Shown: one piece after another, positions 17,673 through 25,935 of the stretch | Layout: each line of letters opens with the position of its first letter | How positions within the stretch are numbered: position 1 is the stretch's first letter | NCBI RefSeq assembly: GCF_003963535.1 | Contig: NZ_CP034539.1 | Span: forward strand, 5,828,001-5,892,000 | Origin: Streptomyces cyaneochromogenes | Lineage (GTDB): Bacteria > Actinomycetota > Actinomycetes > Streptomycetales > Streptomycetaceae | Direction of reading: 5' to 3' | DNA: 64,000 nt | Program-made: the position numbers and the translations under genes | Notes under the pieces: model-generated | The model's database searches: none | What the model was told of the DNA's origin: nothing | What the model saw: the letters and a program-made list of their open reading frames with translations, nothing else

Positions 17673-17791
17673 ACCGCGTAGATCATCACGAACGCCACGA
17701 TGTGGATGCCGAAGAGGAAGTAGCCGAGCCACCACCACATCTGGCGTTCGTTGTGCGGGTCTTTGCCCGAGTTCTGGTCGCCGTTCGTCAC
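17654..17791 (-). CDS. Small single-pass membrane protein (DUF6126-like)
   Basis: A 45-residue product. A polar N-terminus (NGDQNSGKDPHNERQ) precedes WWWLGYFLFGIH and a hydrophobic helix to residue 41. It matches the small DUF6126-type proteins of streptomycetes in layout. The GTG at 17791 shares its G with the TAG stop of the upstream SDR gene, so the two are translationally coupled. Function unknown. Confidence 0.75.
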   Translation of the reverse strand: MTNGDQNSGKDPHNERQMWWWLGYFLFGIHIVAFVMIYAVTHAPK

Positions 17792-18567
17792 TACAGCTCC
17801 CTGTGGACCTTCGTGTTGGACGCCTGGGCCCGGGGGCGGACGACCAGGAGGTCGATGTTGACGTGGCTGGGGCGGGTGACCGCCCAGGTGATGGTGTCGG
17901 CGACGTCGTCGGCCGTGAGGGGCTCGGCGACGCCCTCGTAGACCTTCGCCGCCTTGTCCGTGTCGCCGCCGAAGCGGGTCAGGGCGAACTCGTCCGTCTT
18001 GACCATGCCGGGCGCGATCTCGATGACGCGGACCGGGCGGCCGACGATCTCCAGGCGCAGGGTCTCGGCGAGGACGTGGGAGCCGTGCTTGGCGGCGACG
18101 TAGCCGGCGCCGCCCTCGTAGGTGCCGTGGCCGGCGGTGGAGGAGACGACGACGATCGTGCCGTCGCCGCTCGCGTCCAGCTTGGGGAGCAGGGCCTGGG
18201 TGAGGTTCAGGGTGCCGATGACGTTCGTCTCGTACATCGAGCGCCAGTCGGCGGGGTCGCCGGTGGCCACCGGGTCGGCGCCGAGTGCGCCGCCCGCGTT
18301 GTTGACCAGGACGCCGATCGTCTTGAAGGCCAGGGCGAACTCGTCGACCGCGGCTCGGTCGGTCACGTCCAGCTGGTAGGCGGCGGCGGAGTGGCCGGCC
18401 GCGTTGATCTCCTCGGCCAGCGCCTCGATGCGGTCCTTGCGGCGGGCGGTCAGGACGACCCGGTAGCCGGCCGCGGCAAGCCGGCGTGCCGTGGCGGCGC
18501 CGATTCCGCCGCTCGCGCCCGTGACGACGGCGATGCGGGAGGCGGCGGACGGTGCGGCGGTGGGCAT
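17791..18567 (-). CDS. Short-chain dehydrogenase/reductase
   Basis: NAD(P)-dependent oxidoreductase of the classical SDR family, 258 residues. TGASGGIG binds the cofactor, ARRKDR after beta-2 favours NADP(H), NNAGG is the structural motif, and the catalytic Ser (VVSSTAG), Tyr and Lys (YVAAK) are present. It resembles YdfG-like 3-hydroxy acid dehydrogenases, but the substrate is unknown. It is divergent from a SnoaL-like gene and coupled to the small membrane protein downstream. Confidence 0.9.
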   Translation of the reverse strand: MPTAAPSAASRIAVVTGASGGIGAATARRLAAAGYRVVLTARRKDRIEALAEEINAAGHSAAAYQLDVTDRAAVDEFALAFKTIGVLVNNAGGALGADPVATGDPADWRSMYETNVIGTLNLTQALLPKLDASGDGTIVVVSSTAGHGTYEGGAGYVAAKHGSHVLAETLRLEIVGRPVRVIEIAPGMVKTDEFALTRFGGDTDKAAKVYEGVAEPLTADDVADTITWAVTRPSHVNIDLLVVRPRAQASNTKVHREL

Positions 18568-18662
18568 GGCTGCTCCTCGGGCGTGATCGAAAGCCTGTCC
18601 GGCCAGGATAGGCGGGCGGTGGGAGAATAAGGGGGGTGGTCCTCCATCACGGGAGGTGGATC

Positions 18663-19091
18663 ATGGGACAGGCACGTGAGGTCATGGACCGGCTCACCGC
18701 CGCGGTCACCACGGCGGACTCCAAGACCATCGCCGAGCTGTACGCGCAGGACGCCGTCGCCGTCACCCCCGACGGCGGGGAGCTCCATGGGCGCGACGAC
18801 ATCGCCACGTACTGGCGTCAGATGACGGAGGCGATACCCGAGGGCTCGTACGAGTCGGTGCACTCGTACGAGGTCGGCAACACGGCCATCGACGAGGGCT
18901 TCTTCAGCGGCCGGAACACCGGGCCGATCCAGTTGCCCACGGGGGAGACGCTGGCCCCGACGCAGAAGGAGATCAGGATCCGCGGGGTGGACTTCGCCAC
19001 CGTCGACGACAGCGGACACATCGTCGACTACCGGCTCTACTTCGACGAGATGGACTTCCTCGGGCAGCTCGGACTGCTGCCGCCGCCCTGA
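18663..19091 (+). CDS. SnoaL/DUF4440-like protein (NTF2 fold)
   Basis: A 142-residue alpha+beta protein with the NTF2-like pattern: N-terminal helix AAVTTADSKTIAELYAQDA, PDGGELHGRDDIATYWRQM, then beta strands ending IVDYRLYFDEMDFLGQLG. Members act as small-molecule isomerases or hydrolases or merely bind ligands; no catalytic residue set can be assigned. A strong GGGAGGTGG RBS precedes ATG 18663, in a short intergenic region shared with the SDR gene. A functional link to the SDR is plausible but unproven. Confidence 0.82.
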   Translation: MGQAREVMDRLTAAVTTADSKTIAELYAQDAVAVTPDGGELHGRDDIATYWRQMTEAIPEGSYESVHSYEVGNTAIDEGFFSGRNTGPIQLPTGETLAPTQKEIRIRGVDFATVDDSGHIVDYRLYFDEMDFLGQLGLLPPP

Positions 19092-19127
19092 GCCCTGGGC
19101 TCCGCCCCGAGTTGAGCCCTGACGGGG

Positions 19128-19463
19128 TCAGTTTCCTCGCGGTGCGTACATGATCACCGCCATGCCCGCGAGGCAGATCAGCGCGCCCGTCACGTCCCAG
19201 CGGTCCGGGCGGTAGCCGTCGGCGACCATGCCCCAGACGAGGGAACCGGCGACGAAGACACCGCCGTACGCGGCGAGGACGCGGCCGAAGGCGGCGTCGG
19301 TCTGGAGTGTGGCGACGAAGCCGTAGGCGCCCAGGGCCATGACGCCCGCGCCGATCCAGAGCCACCCGCGGTGCTCGCGTACGCCCTGCCAGACCAGCCA
19401 GGCGCCGCCGATCTCGAAGAGGGCGGCGACGACGAAGAGGGCGGCGGAGCGCAGGACGAGCAT
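19128..19463 (-). CDS. YnfA-family (UPF0060) four-helix membrane protein
   Basis: A 111-residue product with four hydrophobic helices; ALFEIGGAWLVWQG in helix 1, AYGGVFVAGSLVWGMVADG and the terminal ALICLAGMAVIMYAPR are UPF0060/YnfA signatures. The family belongs to the small multidrug resistance fold, and efflux is the usual suggestion. The ATG at 19463 lacks a strong RBS. Two direct copies of GTGCGTCACCTG lie just upstream. Confidence 0.88.
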   Translation of the reverse strand: MLVLRSAALFVVAALFEIGGAWLVWQGVREHRGWLWIGAGVMALGAYGFVATLQTDAAFGRVLAAYGGVFVAGSLVWGMVADGYRPDRWDVTGALICLAGMAVIMYAPRGN

Positions 19464-19472
19464 GGGAGCAGT

Positions 19473-19508
19473 GTGCGTCACCTGGCCGGTGAGGAGGTGC
19501 GTCACCTG
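19473..19508. promoter_or_regulatory. Direct repeats upstream of the YnfA gene
   Basis: GTGCGTCACCTG occurs at 19473-19484 and 19497-19508 (24-bp pitch), with the inverted TCACC-N5-GGTGA between. It is a possible regulator site. Confidence 0.35.
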
Positions 19509-19579
19509 TTGGACGGCGCCTGCCGGGCGCTTCGCGTGGGATACATCCGTACGACCACGTGGAGTGAGGAGTGGGCGGT

Positions 19580-20089
19580 ATGCGGCGGATGCGGGTGGCT
19601 GCGGTGTGCGGTGCGGCCCTGATGGCGGCGGTCGGCGGGATGGTTCCGCAGGCCGGGGCGGCGGGCGGGGCCGAGGAGGGGCTCGCCTATCACGGGTCGG
19701 TGCTCCTGTCCGGCGGGCTGGCCGACGTACGGTTCGCACCGCACCGTTCCAAGCCGGACGCGGCGGCGGGCGCGAAAGTGACGGTACGGCTGCGCTGGTC
19801 GGTGCCGCTGGCGGACCGGCAGGCGCTGCCGCGGGGGTGCGTGCGGGCGGAGCCGCGGGTCCTGATGTGCCGGATCGGGGCGCCGGACGCGGACGGGGTG
19901 GGGCAGCAGGTCGGGTTGCGGGTACGGCTGCAGGGGGCGCCGTCGGAGGTGCTGGTGGACTTCGACACGCTGCAGAGCGGTGGGCAGGCGGATGACCAGA
20001 CCGGTGGCCAGAGTGGTGAGCAGGGCGGTGAGCAGACGGGGCGGCAGCGGGTGCTCGCGTTGGACACGGGGGACACGTACTACTTCTGA
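19580..20089 (+). CDS. Secreted hypothetical protein
   Basis: A 169-residue product. Signal peptide (RVAAVCGAALMAAVGG...QAGAA), then a beta-rich domain with one cysteine pair (RGCVRAEPRVLMC) and a Gln/Gly-rich stretch (GGQADDQTGGQSGEQGGEQ) before LALDTGDTYYF. The domain could be an immunoglobulin-like or cell-wall protein; no known family recognised. GAGGAG precedes ATG 19580. It ends directly against the convergent HxlR gene with no gap. Confidence 0.68.
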   Translation: MRRMRVAAVCGAALMAAVGGMVPQAGAAGGAEEGLAYHGSVLLSGGLADVRFAPHRSKPDAAAGAKVTVRLRWSVPLADRQALPRGCVRAEPRVLMCRIGAPDADGVGQQVGLRVRLQGAPSEVLVDFDTLQSGGQADDQTGGQSGEQGGEQTGRQRVLALDTGDTYYF

Positions 20090-20527
20090 CTACCTCTGAC
20101 CGGCCCCGACCTCGGCCGCGCCCGTGTCCGCGCCCTCGGTGTCGTAGCGCTCGCGTGCCTCGCGCACCTCGTCGAAGTGGGTCTCCGCCCAGTCCTTCAC
20201 CGCGGTCAGCAGCCGGGCCAGGTTGTCGCCGAGCGCGGTGAGTTCGTAGTCGACGCGGACCGGGACGGACGGGGTGACCGTGCGGCTGAGGAGGCCGTCG
20301 CGTTCCAGTGAGCGCAGGGTCTGGGTCAGCATCTTGGGGCTGACGCCGGCGATCTTGCGGCCGAGGTCGCTGTAGCGCATGGGGCCGGAGGCGAGGGCGG
20401 CGACGACGAGGCTGACCCACTTGTCGCTGATCCGGTCCAGGAGCTGGTTGGTGGGGCAGCTCTTGACGAACGCGTCGTACTCGATGCGGGCCTGTTCGCG
20501 CCGCTGTGCCGCGGTCCTGGTCGCCAT
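20090..20527 (-). CDS. HxlR-family transcriptional regulator
   Basis: A 145-residue winged-helix repressor/activator with the HxlR pattern: CPTNQLLDRISDKWVSLVVAALASGPMRYSDLGRKI, GVSPKMLTQTLRSLERDGLL, YELTALG. The single Cys near residue 24 is the site at which redox-sensing members react with quinones or aldehydes. It is divergent from an NADPH-dependent quinone-reductase-like gene, the usual target pairing for this family (inference). Confidence 0.92.
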   Translation of the reverse strand: MATRTAAQRREQARIEYDAFVKSCPTNQLLDRISDKWVSLVVAALASGPMRYSDLGRKIAGVSPKMLTQTLRSLERDGLLSRTVTPSVPVRVDYELTALGDNLARLLTAVKDWAETHFDEVREARERYDTEGADTGAAEVGAGQR

Positions 20528-20563
20528 GGCTCACCTCCGGGGTACATACGCACTCTCAGGTAA

Positions 20564-20584
20564 CTACTTACTAAGAGATAGTAG
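20564..20584. promoter_or_regulatory. Candidate HxlR operator
   Basis: CTACT-N11-AGTAG is an inverted repeat in an unusually AT-rich patch in the 125-nt divergent region between the HxlR gene and its presumed target. Confidence 0.5.
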
Positions 20585-20652
20585 CTCTTCCTAGGGTTGT
20601 TCGCAGTGGACGGGAGAGCGTTCCACATGCTGACAAGCCAAGGGGAGCTGTT

Positions 20653-21543
20653 GTGCGTGCTGTTGTGGTGAACTCGTTCGGTGGGCCCGAGGTCGTGGAG
20701 GTCGTGGAGACCGAGGTGCCGGAGCCCGGTGCGCGGGAGGTGCGGATCAAGGTCTCGGCGGCCGGGCTGAATCCCGTGGACGCGGGGGTGCGGGCCGGGG
20801 TCTTCGGGGGTGCGGGGAAGCGGATCGGGCTCGGCTGGGATGTCGCCGGGACCGTGGACGCGGTGGGTGTGGCCAGTTCGTGGAGCGTGGGCGACACGGT
20901 GGTGGCGCTCGACTACGGCATGGTCAAGCCGGTGGGTACCCACGCCGAGTACGTGGTCGTCCCCACGGACGCCGTCGCCAAGGCGCCGGTGACGGTGGAC
21001 GCGGTCCATGCGGCGACGCTGCCGCTGAACGCGCTGACGGCCGTACAGGCGCTGGATCTGCTGGAGTTGGTGCCGGGGCGGTCGTTGCTGGTGACGGGGG
21101 CGGCGGGGGCCGTCGGTGCGTACGCCGTCCAACTCGCCGCGCACCGGGGGATATCGGTGACCGGGCTGGCCCGGGAGGGGGACGAGGAGTTCGTACGGTC
21201 GCTGGGGGCGGGGGAGTTCGTGAGCGGGGGTATCGAGGCGGGGAGCTTCGACGCCGTGCTGGACGCCGCGGTCCTCGGTTCGGCGGCTCTGGAATGGGTG
21301 CGGGACGGGGGTGTCTACCTCGGCCTCATTCCGCAGGCGCAGCCCGCGTCGGTGCGGGGGGTGCGGACCGGGGCGGTCGAAGTGAGTGCCGATGGGGCGC
21401 GGTTGGCGGAGCTGGTGCGGTTGCTGGATGACGGGGTACTGACGACTCGGGTGGCGGAGACGTTCGCGCTGGACGATGCGGCGAAGGCGCATGCGCGGCT
21501 GGCGGAGGGTGGGGTTCGGGGGCGGTTGGTGTTGGTGCCGTGA
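20653..21543 (+). CDS. NADP-dependent quinone-reductase-like oxidoreductase (MDR family)
   Basis: A 296-residue medium-chain reductase without the catalytic or structural zinc cysteines. N-terminal GroES-like domain (FGGPEVVEVVE...GLNPVDAGVRAG), then the Rossmann domain with the NADPH-binding GAAGAVGAYAVQLA. It probably reduces quinones or alpha,beta-unsaturated carbonyls. GTG start at 20653 with AGGGGAG upstream. Expected to be controlled by the divergent HxlR repressor. Confidence 0.9.
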   Translation: MRAVVVNSFGGPEVVEVVETEVPEPGAREVRIKVSAAGLNPVDAGVRAGVFGGAGKRIGLGWDVAGTVDAVGVASSWSVGDTVVALDYGMVKPVGTHAEYVVVPTDAVAKAPVTVDAVHAATLPLNALTAVQALDLLELVPGRSLLVTGAAGAVGAYAVQLAAHRGISVTGLAREGDEEFVRSLGAGEFVSGGIEAGSFDAVLDAAVLGSAALEWVRDGGVYLGLIPQAQPASVRGVRTGAVEVSADGARLAELVRLLDDGVLTTRVAETFALDDAAKAHARLAEGGVRGRLVLVP

Positions 21544-21640
21544 GGTGGATGGGGGTGGGGTGATCCGGTGCGGGGGGGGGTGAGTGGCCCCGGCCACATG
21601 GGCGGGACCTCTGTGGGTGACCGCGACTGCCGGCCTCGGG

Positions 21641-22471
21641 TCAGTGCACCCCTTGTGCGTACGTCGCCGGCGGTACCCCCACCGTTCTCGTGAAGTCCCG
21701 GATCAGATGGGCCTGGTCGGCGTAGCCGAGGTCGGCCGCGAGGGCGGCCCAGTTGATGTCGGTGTGGGTGGCGGCCTGGTTCAGGGCCTCGTGGATGCGG
21801 TAGCGCAGGACGACCCACTTGGGGCTGACGCCGACATACGTCGAGAAGAGCCGTTGCAGCGCCCGTACCGACAGGCCCCGTGTCTGCGCGAAGTCGCCGA
21901 CGCGGCGCACCGTGCGGTCGGTGCGGATGTGCTGGACGAGGGTCGTGGCGAGGTCGGCCTGGGGGTCGGGGGTGCAGGGGAGGGAGAGGAGGAAGGTGTC
22001 GAGGGCGGCGACTCGGGCCCGGTCGTCGGCGGGGGTGACGATCGCGTGGGCGACCTCGCCCGTGGCCTGCGGGAAGACCTCCTGCGCGGGCAGGGCCACG
22101 CCCGTCCACCGGGACACCGGCGCCCCGGGGGCGTACGGCCGGAACCCGCCGGGCCGGAACTTCACGCCGCAGACCCGGCCTCGTCCGGTCAGCTTGCGGG
22201 TGTACAGGCCGAGCGCGACCCCGGTGACCTCGGCGTACGGCTCGGCTCCCGCCTCGTCGGCCCCGTCCCACTGGAACGTGAGGTTGACCGCCGGGTGCGG
22301 GACCACGTGGGAGGCGTAGGGCTCGGGCAGGTCCCAGTCGATGAGCCAGTACCACTCGACATACCGGCGCATCGGCGCGGCGGGCTCGTGGCGGCGGAAC
22401 CGTACGCGGTTCAGCAGTCCGGACGGGTCGACGATCCCGCGGGTGTCGTGGCGGCGTGCGTCTGCCTCCAT
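21641..22471 (-). CDS. AraC-family transcriptional regulator
   Basis: A 276-residue product. The N-terminal ligand domain has the RFRRHEPAAPMRRYVEWYW and VVPHPAVNLTF pattern of DUF6597-type AraC proteins; the C-terminal DNA-binding domain shows two HTHs (FAQTRGLSVRALQRLFSTYVGVSPKWVVLRYRI and LAADLGYADQAHLIRDFTRTVGVPP). The effector is unknown. It is divergent from the TIGR03086-type gene, its most likely target, with only 62 nt between starts. Confidence 0.9.
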   Translation of the reverse strand: MEADARRHDTRGIVDPSGLLNRVRFRRHEPAAPMRRYVEWYWLIDWDLPEPYASHVVPHPAVNLTFQWDGADEAGAEPYAEVTGVALGLYTRKLTGRGRVCGVKFRPGGFRPYAPGAPVSRWTGVALPAQEVFPQATGEVAHAIVTPADDRARVAALDTFLLSLPCTPDPQADLATTLVQHIRTDRTVRRVGDFAQTRGLSVRALQRLFSTYVGVSPKWVVLRYRIHEALNQAATHTDINWAALAADLGYADQAHLIRDFTRTVGVPPATYAQGVH

Positions 22472-22533
22472 GGCCGGATCGTACGTCGCGTTTCTTCAAG
22501 AGGGGCAGCCCAGGATGTACCTACGGTCGGGGC

Positions 22534-23124
22534 ATGGACACCAACCCTGTGACGACGTACGGCATCGGTGAGCTGCTGGGCATGGCGCGTGAACGGGCCG
22601 TTCCGGTGGTTCGCGGGATCGGGGACGCCGCCCTCTCCGCTCCCACGCCGTGCGCCGAGTACGACGTGAAAGCCCTGGTCAACCACCTCTTCCAGGTGAT
22701 CGTGCAGTTCCAGCGGCTGGCCGCGAAGGAGGCGTCGGACTTCGGTGAGACCCCCGACCGGGTCGCCGCGGGCCCCGAGTGGCGGGAGCGGCTCGTGAAG
22801 GAGGCGGACCGGCTGGTGGCGGCCTGGTCCGCGCCCGGTGCGGAGGACGGGACGACCGGCGGGATGAACATGCCCGCGCGGCTGGTCGGCTCGATGGCGC
22901 TGCTCGATCTGACCGTGCATGTGTGGGACCTGGCGCGGGCGACGGGCCAGGACTACCCGGGTGCCGACGAGGCGGTCGTGGCGGAGCTGACCGGCGCGGT
23001 GGACGAGCTGGCGCCGACCGCCCGGAAGATGGGGGTGTTCGGGGAGCCGGTGCCGGAGGCCGAGGGCGCGTCACCGTTCGAGCGGCTGCTCGCGCGGACC
23101 GGCAGGGATCCCCAATGGGCGTAG
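22534..23124 (+). CDS. TIGR03086-type metal-binding protein (DinB/MDMPI fold)
   Basis: A 196-residue helical-bundle protein. Two histidine-containing motifs, VNHLFQVI near residue 52 and TVHVWDLARATG near residue 130, mark the mycothiol-dependent maleylpyruvate isomerase/DinB metal site. The reaction is unknown; actinomycete members may use mycothiol. ATG 22534 is the start. Divergent from the AraC regulator. Confidence 0.86.
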   Translation: MDTNPVTTYGIGELLGMARERAVPVVRGIGDAALSAPTPCAEYDVKALVNHLFQVIVQFQRLAAKEASDFGETPDRVAAGPEWRERLVKEADRLVAAWSAPGAEDGTTGGMNMPARLVGSMALLDLTVHVWDLARATGQDYPGADEAVVAELTGAVDELAPTARKMGVFGEPVPEAEGASPFERLLARTGRDPQWA

Positions 23125-23127
23125 CAC

Positions 23128-23250
23128 CCGGCAGGAATCCGCGCCGCGAGCAGCGTCCGGCATGGACCCGCCCCGCATGTAGCCCCGGCAGGGAGCCGCG
23201 CCCGGCAGGAACCCGCCCCGCGAGCAGCCCCGGCAGGGCCCCGCACCGGA
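23128..23250. repeat. Degenerate GC-rich repeats of about 28-29 bp
   Basis: Copies of GGCAGGAACCCGCCCCGCG-like sequence begin near 23130, 23159, 23187, 23204 and 23232. The spacing is mostly 28-29 bp with one short unit. They begin right after the stop of the preceding gene and are non-coding. Confidence 0.6.
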
Positions 23251-23295
23251 AGTGTCCCGGCGATCCGGGAATAGCCCCCGCCCGCTCTCCGTTCT

Positions 23296-23325
23296 CCAGG
23301 TATAGTTGAACGGTCAACAACCTGG
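23296..23325 (+). promoter_or_regulatory. Nested palindrome upstream of the flavin oxidoreductase operon
   Basis: CCAGG-N20-CCTGG encloses GTTGA-ACGG-TCAAC (23305-23318). The inner part resembles MarR-type operators (TTGAAC...GTCAA). It lies 14-43 nt before the start at 23339, overlapping the RBS on its right side. No MarR gene is adjacent. Confidence 0.6.
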
Positions 23326-23338
23326 AGGGTGAGCGACC

Positions 23339-24433
23339 ATGCAGTTCGGGATCTTCAGCGTCGGCGACGTCACGCCGGACCCCACGACGGGCCGTACGCC
23401 GACCGAGCGCGACCGCATCAAGGCCATGGTCGCCATCGCGCTGAAGGCCGAGGAGGTCGGGCTCGACGTCTTCGCGACCGGTGAGCACCACAACCCGCCG
23501 TTCGTGCCGTCGTCCCCGACGACGATGCTCGGCTACGTCGCGGCGCGGACCGAGAGGCTGATCCTCTCCACCGCCACCACCCTCATCACCACCAACGACC
23601 CGGTGAAGATCGCCGAGGACTTCGCCATGCTCCAGCACCTGGCCGACGGCCGGGTGGACCTGATGATGGGGCGCGGGAACACGGGGCCGGTCTATCCGTG
23701 GTTCGGGCAGGACATCCGGCAGGGCATCAACCTCGCCGTCGAGAACTACGCCCTGCTGCACCGGCTGTGGCGCGAGGACGTCGTGAACTGGGAGGGGAAG
23801 TTCCGCACGCCCCTGCAGGGCTTCACGTCCACGCCCCGGCCGCTGGACGACGTACCGCCGTTCGTCTGGCACGGCTCCATCCGCTCGCCGGAGATCGCCG
23901 AGCAGGCCGCGTACTACGGCGACGGCTTCTTCCACAACAACATCTTCTGGCCGGCCGACCACACCAAGCGGATGGTCGAGCTGTACCGGACCCGGTACGC
24001 GCACTACGGGCACGGCACGCCCGAGCAGGCGATCGTCGGGCTGGGCGGGCACGTCTTCATGCGCCGCAACTCCCAGGACGCGATCCGCGAGTTCCGGCCC
24101 TACTTCGACGTCGCGCCGGTGTACGGGCACGGGCCGTCGCTGGAGGACTTCACGGACCAGACGCCGTTGACGGTCGGCACGCCGGAGCAGGTCATCGAGA
24201 AGACCCTGGCCTTCCGCGAGTACGCGGGCGACTACCAGCGCCAGCTCTTCCTCGTCGACCACGCCGGGCTGCCGCTGAAGACCGTCCTGGAGCAGATCGA
24301 CATGCTCGGCGAGGAGGTCGTGCCGGTGCTGCGCAAGGAGTTCGCGGCCGGGCGGCCCGCCGGGGTGCCGGACGCGCCCACGCATGCTTCCCTGCTCGCG
24401 AAGAAGCAGTCCGAGGAGGTGACCGTCGCATGA
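23339..24433 (+). CDS. LLM-class flavin-dependent oxidoreductase (CE1758-type)
   Basis: Luciferase-like monooxygenase fold, 364 residues. Visible: FGIFSVGDVTPD, the EHHNPPFVPSSP segment, LADGRVDLMMGRGNTGPVYPWFG, and a C-terminal PEQVIEKTLAFREYAG. Uses reduced FMN or F420; the substrate is unknown. Its stop overlaps the ATG of an FMN reductase as ATGA, so the pair is a monooxygenase with its flavin supplier. A strong GGAGGG RBS precedes 23339, and a MarR-type palindrome suggests inducible expression. Confidence 0.92.
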   Translation: MQFGIFSVGDVTPDPTTGRTPTERDRIKAMVAIALKAEEVGLDVFATGEHHNPPFVPSSPTTMLGYVAARTERLILSTATTLITTNDPVKIAEDFAMLQHLADGRVDLMMGRGNTGPVYPWFGQDIRQGINLAVENYALLHRLWREDVVNWEGKFRTPLQGFTSTPRPLDDVPPFVWHGSIRSPEIAEQAAYYGDGFFHNNIFWPADHTKRMVELYRTRYAHYGHGTPEQAIVGLGGHVFMRRNSQDAIREFRPYFDVAPVYGHGPSLEDFTDQTPLTVGTPEQVIEKTLAFREYAGDYQRQLFLVDHAGLPLKTVLEQIDMLGEEVVPVLRKEFAAGRPAGVPDAPTHASLLAKKQSEEVTVA

Positions 24434-25038
24434 GGCTCGTCGTCGTGTCGGCGGGGCTGAGTGTGCCGTCGTCCACGCGGTTGCTGGGCGACCGGCTGGC
24501 GGCGGCGGTCGGCCGGCGGGCCGACGTGGACATCGAGGCCGTAGAGGTCGTCGAGCTGCGCGACCTCGCGGTGGAGATCGCGCACAACCTCACCAACGGT
24601 TTTCCGGGGCGGCGGCTGGCCGCCGCCATCGACTCGGTGACCTCGGCGGACGGGCTGATCGTCGTCACGCCGGTCTTCTCGGCGTCGTACAGCGGGCTGT
24701 TCAAGTCGTTCTTCGACGTGATCGACAAGGACGCGCTGACCGGGATGCCGGTGCTGATCGCCGCGACCGGCGGGACCGCCCGTCACTCCCTGGTCCTGGA
24801 GCACGCGCTGCGTCCGCTCTTCGCCCATCTGCGCGCCGTGGTCGTCCCGACCGGGGTGTACGCCGCCTCGGAGGACTGGGGCGCGCAGGGGCTGGACGGG
24901 CGGATCGAGCGGGCCGCGGGGGAGCTGGCGGGGCTGATGCGGGGGCTGTCGGGGGTCAGGGCGGCAGCCGAGGACGACCTCGTGGTGGTGCCGTTCGCCG
25001 AGCAGTTGGCGGCACTCTCAAGCCCGTCCGGCGCTTGA
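24430..25038 (+). CDS. NAD(P)H-dependent FMN reductase (CE1759-type)
   Basis: A 202-residue flavodoxin-fold reductase. SAGLSVPSSTRLLGDRLA near the N-terminus binds FMN phosphate, and TPVFSASYSGLFKSFFD is the conserved NADPH-dependent FMN reductase loop. It supplies reduced flavin to the LLM oxidoreductase encoded by the overlapping upstream gene. Start ATG at 24430. Confidence 0.92.
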   Translation: MRLVVVSAGLSVPSSTRLLGDRLAAAVGRRADVDIEAVEVVELRDLAVEIAHNLTNGFPGRRLAAAIDSVTSADGLIVVTPVFSASYSGLFKSFFDVIDKDALTGMPVLIAATGGTARHSLVLEHALRPLFAHLRAVVVPTGVYAASEDWGAQGLDGRIERAAGELAGLMRGLSGVRAAAEDDLVVVPFAEQLAALSSPSGA

Positions 25039-25066
25039 TGGCGAGGCCGTTCAGGCCGAACGGGGG

Positions 25067-25087
25067 CCTGGGGGCGGGGCCCCCAGG
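25067..25087 (+). terminator. Terminator after the flavin oxidoreductase operon
   Basis: Perfect 9-bp stem (25067-25075 with 25079-25087) and a GGG loop. The preceding sequence from 25023 (GCCCGTCCGGCGCTTGA) is a streptomycete intergenic motif I know to be common before such hairpins. Confidence 0.8.
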
Positions 25088-25179
25088 GGCGGCCATGTGA
25101 CGGTGAGAGCCCAGTAAGAAGGGTGATCGTAAGCTCGCTCACCCGGCCGAACCGCCGGAGGCCTTGGCAGTATGAACGC

Positions 25180-25935
25180 GTGCCCCAGACTGTTCTCCTC
25201 GCCGAAGACGACCGCGCCATCCGCAACGCGCTGGAACGCGCGCTGACCCTGGAGGGCTACCGGGTCACCGCGGTCGCCGACGGCGTCGAGGCGCTGGCGC
25301 AGGCCCATCGCACGCCGCCGGACGTGCTCGTGCTGGACGTGATGATGCCCGGCATCGACGGGCTCCAGGTCTGCCGGGTGCTGCGCGCCGAGGGCGACCG
25401 CACCCCGATCCTGATGCTGACGGCGCTCGTGGAGACCCAGGACAGGATCGCCGGTCTGGACGCGGGCGCCGACGACTACGTCGTGAAGCCCTTCGACGTC
25501 GAGGAGGTCTTCGCCCGGCTGCGCGCGCTGCTGCGCCGCACCAGCGAGGTGAACGGCCCCCTCGCCGGCGTACCGAAGCAGACCTCGGAGACCCCCGAGA
25601 CGCCCGAGACACCCGGGACGCCCGCGACGTCCGACCGGCTGATCCAGGCGGCCGGGCTGCGGATGGACCCGCAGGCGCGGCGGGCCTGGCGGGGCGCGCG
25701 GGAGCTGGAGCTGACGCGGACCGAGTTCGAGCTGCTGGAGCTGCTGGTCCGCAACGCCGGCATCGTCCTCGACCACTCCACGATCTACGACCGCATCTGG
25801 GGCTACGACTTCGGCCCCGGCTCCAAGAACCTCGCCGTCTACGTCGGCTATCTGCGCCGCAAGCTCGACGAACCCGGCGCACCGCAGCTGATCCACACGG
25901 TGCGCGGGGTGGGTTACGTGCTGCGGGAGGACTGA
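25180..25935 (+). CDS. OmpR/PhoB-family response regulator
   Basis: A 251-residue product. Receiver domain 1-115 with the acidic pair EDD, phospho-acceptor D53 (VLDVMMPG) and KPF. A linker of PETPETPGTP repeats (about 130-147) precedes a winged-helix DNA-binding domain (LTRTEFELLELLVRNAG...YVGYLRRKLDEPG). GTG 25180 is chosen because the receiver begins with QTVLLAEDD; the RBS is weak. The histidine kinase gene starts immediately after the stop. Confidence 0.95.
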   Translation: MPQTVLLAEDDRAIRNALERALTLEGYRVTAVADGVEALAQAHRTPPDVLVLDVMMPGIDGLQVCRVLRAEGDRTPILMLTALVETQDRIAGLDAGADDYVVKPFDVEEVFARLRALLRRTSEVNGPLAGVPKQTSETPETPETPGTPATSDRLIQAAGLRMDPQARRAWRGARELELTRTEFELLELLVRNAGIVLDHSTIYDRIWGYDFGPGSKNLAVYVGYLRRKLDEPGAPQLIHTVRGVGYVLRED

